Source: JAENVT01 sp963773085
GTDB taxonomy: Bacteria; Actinomycetota; Acidimicrobiia; Acidimicrobiales; Ilumatobacteraceae
DNA: 64,000 nt
Assembly (NCBI GenBank): GCA_963773085.1
Contig: CAVYZS010000011.1
Span: 310,001-374,000 of the forward strand
Direction of reading: 5' to 3'
Shown in pieces: positions 1-8,550 of the stretch. A program made the position numbers and the translations under genes. The notes under the pieces are model-generated. The model saw nothing but the letters and a program-made list of their open reading frames with translations. It did no database searches and had not been told where the DNA came from. Position 1 is the stretch's first letter, and each line of letters starts with the position of its first letter.

Positions 1-1
1 T

Positions 2-853
2 CAGGGCATCGGGCTCACGATCAGTGCGCAGATGCCGGCCGAGATGTGGACCGCTCTGACGACCGTGGCCGAGGCCGTCGGGCCGCGCCGACCGACGGTC
101 CTGCTGCTGTCGGAGGAGGCTTACATTCCCTGGGAGTTGGCGGCGATGCCCGTACCGCTCGATGCGGAGACGATCGGGTTCCTCGGCGCCCAGGTCGCCA
201 TCGGCCGGTGGGTGTTGGCCACCGATCGACCTCCGTTGCCTCCTCCGCGCCTGGTGCATGTCGATGGCATGGTCGTGATCAGTGGCCGCTACGAACAACC
301 GGGTTGGAGCAGGCTCGAGCACGCCGAGGCCGAGGCGGCCACCTTGGTCGAGCGATATCACGCGGTCGGCGTCGATGCCGTCACCGATCAGGTGGTCGGG
401 TGCCTGCTCGGCAGGCCGCCGGGCGACGTGTTGCACTTCTCGCTCCACGGCAAGTACGACCCGGGTAGTGCCAAGCAGGGTCTGGTTCTCGTCGACGGCG
501 AAGTGATCGATCCGCTCGTGGTGAAAGGTGGATCGCTGGCCGAGGCTCCGTTGGTGTTCCTCAATGCGTGTCAGGTCGGAACGGGCCAGGAGACACTCGG
601 TGACTATGCCGGGCTGGCCGAATCGTTCCTGTTCGCCGGGGCGTCGGCGGTCGTCGCACCGCTGTGGTCCATCGACGATCGCGTCGCCAGCGCGTTGGCG
701 GAGCGCTTCTACACCAAGGCGTTCGCCGGCGAAGCCGTCGCCGAGATCGTTCGCGCCGAACGGGCAGCCTTCGGCACCGGTGACGACCCGAACTCATCGA
801 CGCTCGTGGCGTTCCAGTTCTTCGGCCATCCGGCGATGCGTTTGGAGCGCTGA
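2..853 (+). CDS. CHAT-domain (caspase-like) protein, 5' end outside the window
   Basis: The frame is open from the left edge, so the N-terminus is missing; 283 residues are visible. The fold matches the CHAT (caspase HetF associated with TPR) peptidase family: a His in HFSLHG (His codon 446-448) and a Cys in FLNACQVG (codon 569-571) sit where the catalytic dyad is expected. They are followed by GASAVVAPLW and an ESFLFAG segment typical of the family. Related proteins usually carry TPR repeats or other sensor domains upstream of CHAT, and that part would lie outside the window. The substrate is unknown. The next gene is convergent, so no operon partner is visible. Confidence 0.8.
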   Translation, partial: QGIGLTISAQMPAEMWTALTTVAEAVGPRRPTVLLLSEEAYIPWELAAMPVPLDAETIGFLGAQVAIGRWVLATDRPPLPPPRLVHVDGMVVISGRYEQPGWSRLEHAEAEAATLVERYHAVGVDAVTDQVVGCLLGRPPGDVLHFSLHGKYDPGSAKQGLVLVDGEVIDPLVVKGGSLAEAPLVFLNACQVGTGQETLGDYAGLAESFLFAGASAVVAPLWSIDDRVASALAERFYTKAFAGEAVAEIVRAERAAFGTGDDPNSSTLVAFQFFGHPAMRLER

Positions 854-862
854 GCGGCCGGC

Positions 863-1318
863 TCAGAACGTACGGCGGTGGGCGGGCATCGCCGAGTCGT
901 CGAACGGCATGGAGGCGAACTGCCAATGTGGGATGCACGTCTTGCTGGCGAATCGCCAGGCGTCGTCAGCTCCCTTGACGACAACGTCGTGGTAGTCGCC
1001 GCCGTACCAGCGGACGGGATCGTGCGACGGCCGGGTGAACGGGGCCAGGAACTTGCTGTGCACGCGCACTTTGCCGCCGACTTCGGTGACGACGATGTTG
1101 GTGACGTGATGCGCAGCCGGGTGGTTGGCCGGCCGGAAGTAGTCGAGGATCTCCTCGACGCCGTGGAACACAGCGGGCGCTCGCGCCGCGGTGTAGTCGA
1201 GCACGGCGTCGGCCACGAAGAGCCCGGCGAACCGATTCCAGTCGCCCGCATCGATCGCATGCCCATATTCGCCCAGCAGTTGGTGGATGAGGACGATGTC
1301 TGTCGCGTCCACGGTCAC
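863..1318 (-). CDS. SnoaL/NTF2-like fold protein
   Basis: This is a small protein of about 151 residues with the NTF2-like cone fold signature: an N-terminal helix (IHQLLGEYGHAIDAGDW), FAGLFVADAVLDY, a VRVHSKFLAPF strand and WYGGDYHDVVVK. Such proteins include SnoaL-type cyclases, limonene-epoxide hydrolase-like enzymes and ring-hydroxylating dioxygenase beta subunits; no substrate can be read here. I chose the GTG at 1318 (VTVDATD) because AAGGTG lies just upstream of it. An ATG at 1372 would fall inside the hairpin at 1338-1373. A GTG at 1312 is also possible. Confidence 0.7.
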   Translation of the reverse strand: MTVDATDIVLIHQLLGEYGHAIDAGDWNRFAGLFVADAVLDYTAARAPAVFHGVEEILDYFRPANHPAAHHVTNIVVTEVGGKVRVHSKFLAPFTRPSHDPVRWYGGDYHDVVVKGADDAWRFASKTCIPHWQFASMPFDDSAMPAHRRTF

Positions 1319-1337
1319 ACCGCCCACCTTACGCGAC

Positions 1338-1373
1338 GATGGCCGGCACCGGGTTGCCCCGGCGCCGGCCATC
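1338..1373 (-). terminator. Hairpin after the sugar-binding protein gene
   Basis: A perfect 10-bp inverted repeat, GATGGCCGGC at 1338-1347 and GCCGGCCATC at 1364-1373, with a 16-nt loop. It lies 45 nt beyond the leftward substrate-binding protein gene and upstream of the NTF2-like gene, so it probably ends the former transcript. There is no clear T run, so its efficiency is uncertain. Confidence 0.5.
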
Positions 1374-1417
1374 GAACGATCAGCGGACGACGATGTCGCC
1401 CGAGCTATGGAGTCGGT

Positions 1418-2641
1418 TCACACTCCCCACAGCTTCTTGAAGGCGTCCTGGGCGCCCGGCGGCATCCAGTCGCCACCGCCATCGCTCAGCGTCTTGGCCT
1501 CGGCCGGGTCGCTGACGATGACCGTCGGCAACGCAGCCGCGGCGCGCTCCTCGTCGAGCGTCATGCCGAGGCTGAGGCGGGCGGCAGCATCGGTCATCAG
1601 CCAGCCTGCGTAACCCTTCGGGTCGGCCGACCATGGGCCCATGGTGCCGGCGACGATCTCGTCGAGATCGAACTTGCTGAAGTCTTGGCCGAATTGAGTC
1701 ACCTGCTTGTCGAGCCCGGCCGACTGCAGTGCGGCTGTCACACCAGCGGGCAGATCGCCGAAGGAGTAGAACACGTAGTTCACGTCGGGGTTGGCCTGCA
1801 GCTTCGACACGATGGAGGAGGGCACCGTGCCACCGATGAGATCGTTGAGCGTGACGTCGAGTTCGGTCACTTTGCAATTGGGGCAGCCCTTCGCCATCTG
1901 AGCCATGACCGCGTCGGTCTCGGAGACCAGCACCGGGAAGTCGGGGATGCTGACGATGAGCATGTTGGCAGTACCGTTCGAATCGACGATCGCCCAGTCG
2001 GCCATGACCGGGCCGGTCTTCTCGACGAACGACTCATCGCCGCACTGCATGACCAAACCCGACTCAGCGCTCGGATCGTCGGTGCCGAAGCAACTGATCA
2101 CTGGAATGCCAGCGGCCTTGGCTGCGTCGAGTTGCGGCTGGTACTGAGCGGTGGACAGACCCGTGCTGGCGATGTAGTCGACCCCGGCGTCGATCGCTTG
2201 CTGGATCGCCGGACCGGGATCGGTGCTCTTCATCGGAATGATCTTGAGCTCCCACCCGAGTGCGGCCGTGGCGTCCTTGAAACCTGGTGTGATGTACGCC
2301 GAGCAGGTCGGGACGTCGCATTCCAACCAAGCGATGGTCTTCTTCTCGGGCACCCCGGTGAGAGGAATCGTCACACCGATCGTGCCGTCGAACGTGCTGT
2401 ACTTCTCAACGTTCGCCTGGGCCGCGGCCAATCCGGCGTCGCCACCCGCCGCGGCCGTGGTTTCCGACGCGCCGGCCGCGGTGGTGTCGGTTGCGGCGGC
2501 CGCTGTGTCTCCAGTGCTCGCAGCAGTCGTCGCTGTGGCCGCAGCGGTTCCACCGGAATCGCTCGGGCTGTCGCTACCGCAGGCCGCAGCAACGATGGTG
2601 CCGCATGCCAACAGGGCGAGCAGCGATCTGAACTTGGTCAT
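1418..2641 (-). CDS. Sugar ABC transporter substrate-binding lipoprotein
   Basis: This is a 407-residue periplasmic-binding-protein-like (type I, ribose/galactose-like) solute receptor. The N-terminus MTKFRSLLALLACGTIVAAAC is a signal peptide ending in a lipobox-like Cys21. It is followed by a low-complexity Ser/Thr/Ala linker to about residue 75, as in surface-tethered actinobacterial receptors. The body shows DPGPAIQQAIDAGVDYI, IPVISCFGTD and NVNYVFYSFGDLPAG-like segments of the sugar-binding fold. It is divergent from the ATPase and permease genes at 2782-5309 and surely supplies the receptor for that importer. The sugar is unknown. Confidence 0.88.
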   Translation of the reverse strand: MTKFRSLLALLACGTIVAAACGSDSPSDSGGTAAATATTAASTGDTAAAATDTTAAGASETTAAAGGDAGLAAAQANVEKYSTFDGTIGVTIPLTGVPEKKTIAWLECDVPTCSAYITPGFKDATAALGWELKIIPMKSTDPGPAIQQAIDAGVDYIASTGLSTAQYQPQLDAAKAAGIPVISCFGTDDPSAESGLVMQCGDESFVEKTGPVMADWAIVDSNGTANMLIVSIPDFPVLVSETDAVMAQMAKGCPNCKVTELDVTLNDLIGGTVPSSIVSKLQANPDVNYVFYSFGDLPAGVTAALQSAGLDKQVTQFGQDFSKFDLDEIVAGTMGPWSADPKGYAGWLMTDAAARLSLGMTLDEERAAAALPTVIVSDPAEAKTLSDGGGDWMPPGAQDAFKKLWGV

Positions 2642-2781
2642 GTATTTCCCCCTTGGGTGATCGCGAGACAGGCATGCCTCGCCTGGTACAGCGTAGATTA
2701 TTTTATCGTCATAGTAAATTTTGCTACTCTGCCACCCGAGCCGGCCGGCGACAATAACGGCTGCTCAGGGGGAGGACACGC
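2642..2781. promoter_or_regulatory. Divergent control region of the sugar importer
   Basis: This 140-nt gap separates the leftward receptor gene and the rightward ATPase gene. It holds a perfect 10-bp palindrome AGGCATGCCT (2670-2679), a candidate operator core, and an AT-rich block at 2696-2729 that stands out in this GC-rich DNA and probably holds the promoter elements. AGGGGGAGGA at 2767-2776 is the ATPase ribosome binding site. No specific regulator can be named. Confidence 0.4.
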
Positions 2782-4296
2782 GTGGCCGACACGCTGCGAA
2801 TCGAACATCTCTCGAAGACATTCCCCGGTCAAGCTGCGTTGATCGATGTCGGCCTCACGGTGCGGGCCGGTGAGGTCCACGCTCTCGTCGGCCAAAATGG
2901 TTCGGGGAAATCCACACTCATCAAGGTGCTGGCCGGCTACCACCAGCCCGATCCCGGCGCCCTGGCCTGGGTGACCGGTGAGCCGCTCACACTCGGCGAT
3001 GGCACGGCTGCCGCACACGCCGGCATCCGCTTCGTCCACCAGGACCTCGGGCTGGTCGGTTCCCTCAACACCGTCGAGAACCTTGCCCTCACCAACGGAT
3101 ACAGCACTGGCGTCGGGGGCCGCATCAAGTGGAAACAGGCGGTCCACGAGGCGCGGACTGCAATGTTGTTCCTGGGCCTCGCCGAGGTCGATGTCAAAGC
3201 GCCGGTTTCCTCGCTCCCACCGTCGCACAAGACAGCGGTTGCCATCGCCAGAGCACTGGTCGGATGGGAAGACGGCGCGCATCTGCTCGTCCTCGACGAA
3301 CCGACCGCCACGCTTCCTGGCGCCGATGTGTCGCGGCTGTTCGAGGTGATCCACCGCCTGAAGTCCCGAGGTGTCTCGATCCTCTATGTCTCGCATCACC
3401 TCGACGAGGTCTTCGAACTGGCCGAGCAGGTGACAGTGCTGCGCGATGCTCGACACATCGCCACCCAGCCGGTGTCCGAGCTCGACCACGACAAGCTCAT
3501 CGAGCTCATCGTCGGACACCGCATCGAATCGACGTCGGCCTCGCAGGCCTCGCTCAGTGGCAGGCCGGTGCTGTCGGTGCGAGACCTCCGCGGCGGCAAC
3601 GTGCACGGCATCGACCTCGACGTGTTCGAAGGCGAGATCGTCGGCTTGGCCGGCATCACCGGGTCGGGCCGCGAGCACGTGCTCGAGCTCATCGCTGGGC
3701 AGCTGCCCCGACTCGACGGTGATGTAGTGGTCGACAGCGCCGAGATCGCCAACTACGAACCGCGCAGTGCCTTGGCAGCAGGGTCGGCGTTCGTGCCCGC
3801 CGGCCGGGCTGTCAATGGAACTGTGGGGAGCATGTCGGTACGTGAGAACCTCACCCTCTGCGACCTCAAGCCGTATTTCATCGGTGGCCGACTGCGCCAC
3901 AAGAAGGAAGCAGCCGAGACACGCACCTGGATCGATCGCCTGTCCATCAAGACGCCGTCCTCCGAGGCCCTCATCACCTCGCTGAGCGGTGGTAACCAGC
4001 AGAAGGTGATGTTCGGCAAGGCGCTGCGGCTTGCCCCGAAGCTTCTGTTGCTCGACGAGCCCACCCAGGGCATCGACGTCGGCGCCAAGGATCAGATCCA
4101 CTCGCTCGTCGACAACGCCACGAGCGAGGGCGCGGCCACACTCGTCGCCTCCACCGACACCGAGGAGCTCGTGCGTCTGTGCCACCGTGTCATCGTGCTG
4201 ATCGGCGGCCGCATCGCGGCGACTCTTACGGGCGGCGAGATCACCGCCGAACGAATCGAACACACCCAGCTTCAGACAACTCGGAGAGACTCATGA
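2782..4296 (+). CDS. Sugar ABC transporter ATPase, tandem NBDs (RbsA/MglA type)
   Basis: This is a 504-residue protein with two fused nucleotide-binding domains, the layout of carbohydrate importers of the RbsA/MglA class. The first has a good Walker A (GQNGSGKST, about residue 38) and Walker B (LLVLDEPTATLP) but a degenerate signature. The second has a degenerate P-loop (GITGSGRE) but intact LSGGNQQK and LLLLDEPTQGIDVG. This complementary degeneration is normal for the family. The GTG start at 2782 follows a strong AGGGGGAGGA site. The permease ATG overlaps its stop (ATGA). Confidence 0.93.
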   Translation: MADTLRIEHLSKTFPGQAALIDVGLTVRAGEVHALVGQNGSGKSTLIKVLAGYHQPDPGALAWVTGEPLTLGDGTAAAHAGIRFVHQDLGLVGSLNTVENLALTNGYSTGVGGRIKWKQAVHEARTAMLFLGLAEVDVKAPVSSLPPSHKTAVAIARALVGWEDGAHLLVLDEPTATLPGADVSRLFEVIHRLKSRGVSILYVSHHLDEVFELAEQVTVLRDARHIATQPVSELDHDKLIELIVGHRIESTSASQASLSGRPVLSVRDLRGGNVHGIDLDVFEGEIVGLAGITGSGREHVLELIAGQLPRLDGDVVVDSAEIANYEPRSALAAGSAFVPAGRAVNGTVGSMSVRENLTLCDLKPYFIGGRLRHKKEAAETRTWIDRLSIKTPSSEALITSLSGGNQQKVMFGKALRLAPKLLLLDEPTQGIDVGAKDQIHSLVDNATSEGAATLVASTDTEELVRLCHRVIVLIGGRIAATLTGGEITAERIEHTQLQTTRRDS

Positions 4297-5309
4297 TCAA
4301 GCGCCTCGGCCTCGACAAGTACAGCGCGGTGTACCTGTTCCTGTTCTTCACACTGGTGTTCGGAATCCTCCGGCCGGAGACACTGTTGACCTGGACGTCG
4401 GTCAAGTCGGTGCTCGTCGAGAACGTGATCTTCGGGGTGCTGGCCCTCGCATTCCTCGTTCCCTTGACCACCGGCACCTACGACCTGTCGATCGGGGCGA
4501 TGATGTCGATGTCGTTGGTCATCGCCAACTGGATGGCGAAGAACACGTCGGCTCCGCAGGTGGTGGGAATGTTCCTCGGGCTATTCGCCTGCGCGCTCGC
4601 CGGGTTCATCAGCGGCTTCTTCGTGGTCAAGCTGCGCGTCAACAGCTTCATCGCCACCCTTGGCATGAGCCAGGTCATCACTGCGTTCATCTTGTTCACG
4701 TCGGAGCAGACGATCAGTGGCGTCTTCAAGAAGTCGTACCAGAAGCTGGGATCCCAGGAGGTCATCGGCCTGCCCCTGTTCTTGTACTACCTGGTCTTCC
4801 TGGCGCTGATCTGCTGGTACGTGCTCGAGCACACGCCGGTCGGTCGATACTTGTTCGCGACTGGTGGCAACCCCGACGCGGCGCGCCTCGCCGGTGTACG
4901 CACCGATCATCTCATATGGGGCTCGCTGGTCGTCTCCGGTGTGATCGCAGGGTTTGCCGGCACCATCTATTCGTGGAAGGTCGGCACCTACTCGCAGTCG
5001 ATCGGCCCTGGCTTGTTGATTCCGGCGATCGCCGCCGTGTTCTTCGGCGCCTCGCAGCTGAAGGGTCGCCCCAACGTGTGGGGCACGATGATCGCGCTGC
5101 TCGCCCTGGCGTGGGGCATCAAGGGAATCGAGCTCACCTTCTCGAGCAACACGAACTGGATCAAGCCGCTGTTCAGTGGTGCCTCGTTGCTCGCCGCTGT
5201 GTCGCTGGCCAGCCGGGCGTCGGTTGTCAAAGTGCCCAAGCGCAAGGCAGCCGCCGCTGCAGCCACGCGGTCCGACTCGGTCACGCCGCCTGACGTGGCT
5301 CCGGTCTGA
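4293..5309 (+). CDS. Sugar ABC transporter permease (RbsC-like)
   Basis: This 338-residue polytopic membrane protein of the BPD_transp_2 family has about eight to ten hydrophobic segments. Segments such as TTGTYDLSIGAMMSM, FIATLGMSQVITAFILF, GGNPDAARLAGV and AAVFFGASQL are diagnostic of ribose/galactose-type permeases. I chose the ATG at 4293 because it overlaps the ATPase stop by four bases and gives MIKRLGLDKYSAVYLFLFFTL. Longer upstream readings lie inside the ATPase gene. It probably forms a homodimeric pore with the tandem-NBD ATPase. The C-terminus is Ala/Lys-rich. Confidence 0.92.
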   Translation: MIKRLGLDKYSAVYLFLFFTLVFGILRPETLLTWTSVKSVLVENVIFGVLALAFLVPLTTGTYDLSIGAMMSMSLVIANWMAKNTSAPQVVGMFLGLFACALAGFISGFFVVKLRVNSFIATLGMSQVITAFILFTSEQTISGVFKKSYQKLGSQEVIGLPLFLYYLVFLALICWYVLEHTPVGRYLFATGGNPDAARLAGVRTDHLIWGSLVVSGVIAGFAGTIYSWKVGTYSQSIGPGLLIPAIAAVFFGASQLKGRPNVWGTMIALLALAWGIKGIELTFSSNTNWIKPLFSGASLLAAVSLASRASVVKVPKRKAAAAAATRSDSVTPPDVAPV

Positions 5310-5326
5310 GCCCGACCTCCAGCACG

Positions 5327-5350
5327 AGGCCCGGGCATCCACCCGGGCCT
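5327..5350 (+). terminator. Hairpin between sugar permease and GMC oxidoreductase genes
   Basis: A perfect 9-bp stem, AGGCCCGGG (5327-5335) and CCCGGGCCT (5342-5350), with a 6-nt loop. It starts 18 nt after the permease stop. There is no T tract, so it may be a factor-dependent or partial terminator. It also lies only 14 nt before the next GTG start. Confidence 0.5.
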
Positions 5351-5364
5351 AGGATCGATCTGGC

Positions 5365-6876
5365 GTGAACCACCACTACGACGTCGTCATCGTCGGCGCC
5401 GGCTCGGCCGGATGCGCGCTGGCGTCGCGGCTCAGCGAGAACCCCGATCGCTCGGTGCTGTTGTTGGAAGCGGGAGGCGAATTCCACCGCGGCGAGTTGC
5501 TCGACGCCTCGGCCATGGTGGGAGCAGCCGAAGGGCACGCCGCCAACTGGGCACTCGACGCCAGATTGACGGAATCGAAATCCGTCTCGGTGCCGCGCGG
5601 CAAGGTGATGGGTGGTTCGAGCACGGTGAACGGCGGTGTGTTCGTCCGGGCCACGGCCGACGATTTCGATCGATGGGCCGCCCTCGGCAACGACGAGTGG
5701 GCGTTCGCCGCGGTCCTGCCCTACCTCAAGCGCCTCGAAGACGACCGCGACTTCCCAGACGGCGAGTTCCATGGCCGCGGCGGGCCGATGCCGGTGACGC
5801 GAGCGATGGGTGGCGACGTGCATCCGTTGAGCCAGGCCTTCGCCGCGGCATGCGCCGATCTCGGCTTCACCGATGAACCCGACAAGAACGTGCCGGGCCC
5901 GCCGGGGTACGGGCCGCTGCCGCGCAACATCGTGGACGGCGTGCGGATCAATGCCGCACTGGCGTACATCGTCCCCAATTCTGGTCGGCACAACCTGACG
6001 ATCGAGAGCCACATCACGGTTCACCGCGTGGTGATCAGCGCCGGTCGCGCCGTCGGGGTCGAGATCGAGCGTTCCGGGGTGGTGGAGGTGTTCGCCGGTG
6101 ACGAGATCGTGCTCTGTGCTGGCGCGGCGATGTCGCCGTACCTGCTGCTGCATTCGGGCATCGGGCCTGCGGCGACTCTGCGCCGCCACGGCATCGCCGT
6201 CGTCTCCGACCTGCCAGGGGTCGGCACGCGATGTCGTGACCACCCGCAGGTGTTCCTCGGGTTCGAGGCCGAGCAGGAGCTGCCGCGTCTGGCGATGGCC
6301 GGGGTCGTCGAGATCGGGCTCGACAGCTTGATCGATGGTGTGCCGGTGGCCCTGATGCCTTATCTGACGTCGATGGGCGAGCTGGTTCCCGGGTCGGGTG
6401 CTTCCCTCAGCGAACTGGTCGTGGGGGTGCTGTTGGAACGCGCCGAGAGCGCCGTTGAGGTCTCCCTGGCTTCGGGCGACTCCGGCACACCGCCGCGGAT
6501 CGACTACCACTCACTCGAATCCGCAGTCGATCGATTGCATCTGAAAGAAGCAGTCACAATCGGACAGGCGATCATCGAGTCGTCGCCGATGCGCACGCTC
6601 GGCGTCCGCCCCACCTCGCCGGCCGGTGATGAGGATCTGGATGACTGGATTCACCGGAGCATCACGACGGCGGTTCATCTCTGTTCCAGTGCACCGATGG
6701 GTCCGGATGCGGATCCGATGTCGGTCGTCGACCAATACTGTCGAGTGCACGGTGTCGAAGGTTTGCGGGTTGTCGATACGTCGGTGCTGCCCACGGCGCC
6801 GTCACGGGGGCCGGCAGCCACAGCGGTGTTGATCGGGGAGCGTGCCTCGGCGTTCTTCGACGGCGGTTCGTCGTGA
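5365..6876 (+). CDS. GMC-family FAD-dependent oxidoreductase
   Basis: This is a 503-residue flavoprotein of the glucose-methanol-choline oxidoreductase family, which oxidises alcohols with FAD. It opens with the dinucleotide-binding VVIVGAGSAGCALASRL, and the GMC signatures VMGGSSTVNGGVFVR and LCAGAAMSPYLLLHSGIG follow. The C-terminal half has AVHLCSSAPMG, which carries the first active-site His, then GLRVVDTSVLPTAPSRGPA. There the second usual His/Asn of the GMC pair appears to be replaced. This TAPSRGPAA ending recalls MftG-type mycofactocin-linked GMC proteins, but no mycofactocin genes are visible. The GTG start is at 5365, and the stop overlaps the next GTG. Confidence 0.88.
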   Translation: MNHHYDVVIVGAGSAGCALASRLSENPDRSVLLLEAGGEFHRGELLDASAMVGAAEGHAANWALDARLTESKSVSVPRGKVMGGSSTVNGGVFVRATADDFDRWAALGNDEWAFAAVLPYLKRLEDDRDFPDGEFHGRGGPMPVTRAMGGDVHPLSQAFAAACADLGFTDEPDKNVPGPPGYGPLPRNIVDGVRINAALAYIVPNSGRHNLTIESHITVHRVVISAGRAVGVEIERSGVVEVFAGDEIVLCAGAAMSPYLLLHSGIGPAATLRRHGIAVVSDLPGVGTRCRDHPQVFLGFEAEQELPRLAMAGVVEIGLDSLIDGVPVALMPYLTSMGELVPGSGASLSELVVGVLLERAESAVEVSLASGDSGTPPRIDYHSLESAVDRLHLKEAVTIGQAIIESSPMRTLGVRPTSPAGDEDLDDWIHRSITTAVHLCSSAPMGPDADPMSVVDQYCRVHGVEGLRVVDTSVLPTAPSRGPAATAVLIGERASAFFDGGSS

Positions 6877-7634
6877 GCGCATTCTCGACCGCCGACCACG
6901 TGATCGCCGCGATCGCGGCAGCAGGCGCGGGCGCCGTCAACGCCATCGCCGGCGGCGGAACACTGATCTCGTTCCCGACGTTGGTCGCCCTCGGCGCCAG
7001 CAAGGTCGGCGCCAACGTCACCAACACGGTTTCATTGTGTCCCGGCTACTTCGGGGGTGCGGCCGCTCAGCGCGCCCAGCTGCCGGGCCAGCGGGCGCAC
7101 ATCGTCCGACTGGCGATCGCAGCCGGGTTGGGCGGCCTCACCGGCTCGGTGCTGCTGCTGGCGACCGGTGAGGCGGTGTTCACCAAGTTGGTTCCGTGGT
7201 TGATCCTGCTGGCCTGCGCGCTCCTCGGAGGGCAGAATTACATACGCAAGTGGTTGGGCATCGGGATCCGATCGCACGAGGCGCCCGGCGTCGTCGCCGT
7301 TGCCGCTACGTACCTGGTGTCGATCTACGGCGGATACTTCGGCGCCGGGTTGGGGATCGCTCTGCTCGCCGTGTTGGGTCTGGTGATCGACGAGACGCTG
7401 CCACGCCTGAACGCGCTCAAGCAGGTGCTGGCTCTCGTCATCAATGTCGTCGCGGCGAGCTTCTTCGCCTTCTCCGGTGAGGTGATCTGGACGCTGGTGG
7501 CGGTGATGGCCCCGGCCAGCCTGCTGGGGGGAGTAGCCGGAGGGAAGTTGGTCAACAAGATCAAGCCGGCAGTCCTGCGCGCCTCGGTCGTCACGTACGG
7601 CACGGCGCTGGCCGTGTACTACCTGGTCCGCTGA
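6873..7634 (+). CDS. TauE/SafE-family membrane exporter
   Basis: This 253-residue integral membrane protein of the TauE/SafE (sulfite exporter-like, formerly DUF81) family has about eight hydrophobic helices. Two related half-repeats are recognisable: AGAVNAIAGGGTLISFPTLVALG and YGGYFGAGLGIALLAVLGL. The GTG start overlaps the GMC stop (GTGA), so the two are probably co-translated; the exported anion may relate to the product of that dehydrogenase (inference). It is convergent with a paralogue at 7642-8400. Confidence 0.88.
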   Translation: MSAFSTADHVIAAIAAAGAGAVNAIAGGGTLISFPTLVALGASKVGANVTNTVSLCPGYFGGAAAQRAQLPGQRAHIVRLAIAAGLGGLTGSVLLLATGEAVFTKLVPWLILLACALLGGQNYIRKWLGIGIRSHEAPGVVAVAATYLVSIYGGYFGAGLGIALLAVLGLVIDETLPRLNALKQVLALVINVVAASFFAFSGEVIWTLVAVMAPASLLGGVAGGKLVNKIKPAVLRASVVTYGTALAVYYLVR

Positions 7635-7641
7635 CCGCCCG

Positions 7642-8400
7642 CTACGGCATCAGCAGCTTGATCGCTCCGAGCGTCGAGAGCACCAGCACGCCGATCAGGA
7701 ACGCCCGCTCGGGCAGCTTGTGCAGCAACTTGCGCCCGCTGAACAGGCCCAGCAGGACAGCGGGGAAGAGAAGTGCATCGAAAGCCAGGGTCGTTCGTGT
7801 GAAGAATGGCCCGCCGCTCGTCCATCTGCTGAGCGCGACATACACGGGGACTTTGGCGACGTTGACTGCGAAGTAGAACCAGGCCGAAGTACCGACCAAC
7901 TCCGTCTTGCCGAGACCGAGCCGCACGAGGTAGGTGTTCAACACCGGCCCGGCAGCGTTGGCGACGAACGTGGTGAATCCACCGGAGCTGCCGTAGACCG
8001 CCGCTGATACCGGGGTCGGGGCGACGGGCTCCTGGCGGTGGAACATGCGCCAGGACTGGATGACGACCATCAACAAGATGCTGATACCGATGACGATGTC
8101 GATCGGCCTGGTCGACGAGCCGACGATCGCGAAGAAGGTGGCCCCGGCGGCGAAGCCGACACTGACCGAGACGATCATCGGCCGCAGCAGATCCCAGCGC
8201 GCATGACGGCTGTACCACGAAACAGCGAACACGTCTGCGGCCAGCAGGATCGGCAACGTGGTTCCGGGAATCGCTCGACCGGTGACGATGGTCGCGATGA
8301 TCGGGGTCGCCACGAGTGCAGCACCGGGAAATGCTGTCTTCGACATGCCGACGATCACCGCAGCGAGCGACCCGAGGATCAGGTTGCTCGCGGTGAACAC
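7642..8400 (-). CDS. TauE/SafE-family membrane exporter (second copy)
   Basis: This is a 252-residue TauE/SafE-like membrane protein with a GTG start at 8400. The N-terminal helix carries the family's SKTAFPGAALVATPII motif and the middle has SSGGFTTFVANAAGPVLNTYL. The KTAFPG/AAGP motif variant differs from the neighbouring copy, so the two are distant paralogues rather than a recent duplication. It runs tail to tail with the first copy, only 7 nt apart, and is divergent from tuf. Confidence 0.88.
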   Translation of the reverse strand: MFTASNLILGSLAAVIVGMSKTAFPGAALVATPIIATIVTGRAIPGTTLPILLAADVFAVSWYSRHARWDLLRPMIVSVSVGFAAGATFFAIVGSSTRPIDIVIGISILLMVVIQSWRMFHRQEPVAPTPVSAAVYGSSGGFTTFVANAAGPVLNTYLVRLGLGKTELVGTSAWFYFAVNVAKVPVYVALSRWTSGGPFFTRTTLAFDALLFPAVLLGLFSGRKLLHKLPERAFLIGVLVLSTLGAIKLLMP

Positions 8401-8550
8401 CGGCGCAGCCTAGGTGAGCCGACTCGTGGCGACCCGGTGTCGCTGTGACGTCCGAGAATGTCGAGTGCGCGGGTGCGCGCCATCGGCTTGCGCCGCTACA
8501 CTCCCTGCGTTCTTTGACAACCCACAGATCCCCGAAAGACGGAGATAGCA

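Noticed and set aside
878..2842. Long rightward frame opposite the sugar receptor
   Set aside because: Antisense shadow in GC-rich DNA; no domain, and the leftward receptor is a full-length recognised protein.
2698..4263. Long leftward frame opposite the sugar ATPase
   Set aside because: Low-complexity translation without a family; complement of a clear ATPase.
8486..8520. Promoter for tuf from TTGCGC/TACACT or TTGACA at 8514
   Set aside because: No pair of boxes with acceptable spacing; TTGACA is too close to the start codon.
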